From contig JAVEDA010000215.1 of assembly GCA_030841195.1 (NCBI GenBank), positions 1 through 5,381 of the forward strand: a DNA stretch of 5,381 nucleotides. The letters run 5' to 3'. A model generated the notes under the pieces. It was not told where the DNA came from, searched no databases, and saw nothing but the letters and a program-made list of their open reading frames with translations. Position numbers and translations under genes: made by a program. This DNA is from Actinomycetota bacterium. GTDB lineage: Bacteria; Actinomycetota; Actinomycetes; JACCUZ01. Shown here one piece after another: positions 4,698 through 5,381 of the stretch; position 1 is the stretch's first letter; each line of letters starts with the position of its first letter.

Positions 4698-5381
4698 ATG
4701 GAGCACGACTCGTCCGACGTCGACGAGCCGCTCGCCGAGCGCGCTGGGCGGCTGCTCTACGCCGCCCAGGCGCAGGCCGACCGGCTCCGCGCGCAGACCG
4801 AGCAGGAGGTCGCGGCCGACAAGGCCGCGTCTGCCGAGCTGCGAGCCGAGGCGCAGCGGCTGCACGACGACGTGGCCGGCCGGCACGCCGAGGCCAGTCG
4901 GCTCGAGGAGGAGGCCGTACGCCGGCGGGCGGACGCCCTGGAAGAGGCCTCCCGCCGGTTGGAGAGCGCCCTCACCGAGTCCGAGCGGCTGCGCACGGAC
5001 GCCGCCGCCGAGGCGCGCCAGCTGCTGGCGGACGCGGCCGACCAGGCGGCCCTGGTCGTGTCGTCGGCCTCGGCCACGGCCGACGACCTGGTGGCCCGCG
5101 GCCAGCGCGAGGCGGAGGGGCTGCGCGACGTCGCCGGGGCCGACGCCGACGCCACCCGGGCGCAGGCCCAGGCCCACCGGGACAAGGCGCACCAGGACGC
5201 CGAGGCGATCGTGACCGAGGCTCGCGAGGAGCCCGCGCGTCGCAGGACCGAGGTGGCCGACGAGGTCGCGTCCCGCCTGGCGCAGGTGCAGGAGGAAGTC
5301 GAGGCACTCGTCGCTGGCGCCCGCCAAGAGGCGGACGCGGTGCTCGCCGAGGCCGCCGCCTCCGCGGCCGAGACCAGAGCC
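4698..5381 (+). CDS. long coiled-coil protein, FilP/Scy-like, C-terminus cut by window edge
   Basis: The 228 visible residues start MEHDSSDVDEPLAERAGRLL and are almost wholly Ala, Glu, Arg, Asp, Gln and Leu. There is no Cys or Trp, one Tyr (Y21) and very few Pro (P11, P179). This is a continuous alpha-helical coiled coil with loosely repeating AEA-x-RL-type segments. The ERAGRLLYAAQAQADRLRAQ stretch (14-33) resembles the rod start of the actinobacterial FilP and DivIVA-related cytoskeletal proteins. The N-terminal DivIVA-type GYDRxQVD segment typical of FilP is absent. The frame runs back to the ccr TGA without another ATG, GTG or TTG, so ATG 4698 is the start. It lacks a Shine-Dalgarno. Position beside the epimerase/thiolase region mirrors scy and filP in Streptomyces as I remember it. 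A role in polar growth or chromosome organisation is inferred. Low-complexity helices match many unrelated coiled coils, so the family call is tentative. Confidence 0.75.
   Translation, partial: MEHDSSDVDEPLAERAGRLLYAAQAQADRLRAQTEQEVAADKAASAELRAEAQRLHDDVAGRHAEASRLEEEAVRRRADALEEASRRLESALTESERLRTDAAAEARQLLADAADQAALVVSSASATADDLVARGQREAEGLRDVAGADADATRAQAQAHRDKAHQDAEAIVTEAREEPARRRTEVADEVASRLAQVQEEVEALVAGARQEADAVLAEAAASAAETRA

Noticed and set aside
4629..5327. A 232-codon minus-strand frame opposite the coiled-coil gene
   Set aside because: It is a Gly/Arg/Leu-rich shadow. The plus-strand product has the consistent composition of a coiled coil and a plausible promoter and start.

Overview
The window is very G+C-rich DNA with G or C at nearly every third codon position. 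It reads as chromosomal DNA of an actinobacterium. The support is the gene content (an acetyl-CoA acetyltransferase, a short glyoxalase-fold methylmalonyl-CoA epimerase, a crotonyl-CoA carboxylase/reductase and an Ala/Glu/Arg-rich coiled-coil protein), the weak Shine-Dalgarno signals on several genes and the apparent leaderless starts. I cannot fix the genus. No mobile element, tRNA, rRNA or CRISPR array is visible.

Layout from left to right: (1) 1-946, minus strand: the N-terminal 315 residues of a thiolase running off the left edge. (2) 947-995: a 49-bp divergent promoter region. (3) 996-1421, plus strand: methylmalonyl-CoA (probably also ethylmalonyl-CoA) epimerase. (4) 1419-1451: a stem-loop that contains both convergent stop codons. 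(5) 1449-2990, minus strand: a secreted DUF839/PhoX-type protein with a Sec-like signal peptide. (6) 2991-3266: a 276-bp divergent regulatory region. It holds a strong inverted repeat and, reading toward the PhoX-type gene, three contiguous 11-bp units resembling the Streptomyces PHO box bound by PhoP. (7) 3267-4604, plus strand: crotonyl-CoA carboxylase/reductase with its CO2-pocket residues intact. (8) 4605-4697: hairpins and a promoter-like region with a near-perfect tandem repeat. (9) 4698 to the right edge, plus strand: the N-terminal 228 residues of a long coiled-coil protein, probably a FilP/Scy-like cytoskeletal or polarity protein.

The thiolase, Ccr and epimerase catalyse linked steps of the ethylmalonyl-CoA pathway: two acetyl-CoA to acetoacetyl-CoA, crotonyl-CoA to ethylmalonyl-CoA, and epimerisation of ethylmalonyl- or methylmalonyl-CoA. 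This pathway supports acetate assimilation and supplies extender units for polyketides. From memory, the thiolase, epimerase and coiled-coil genes also neighbour each other in Streptomyces (SCO5399, SCO5398 and scy/filP, SCO5397/SCO5396). If so, ccr and the PhoX-type gene sit inside an otherwise conserved actinobacterial neighbourhood. I see no clearly undescribed system. The most interesting signals are the candidate PHO box, the ccr placement and the compact promoter and terminator architecture.
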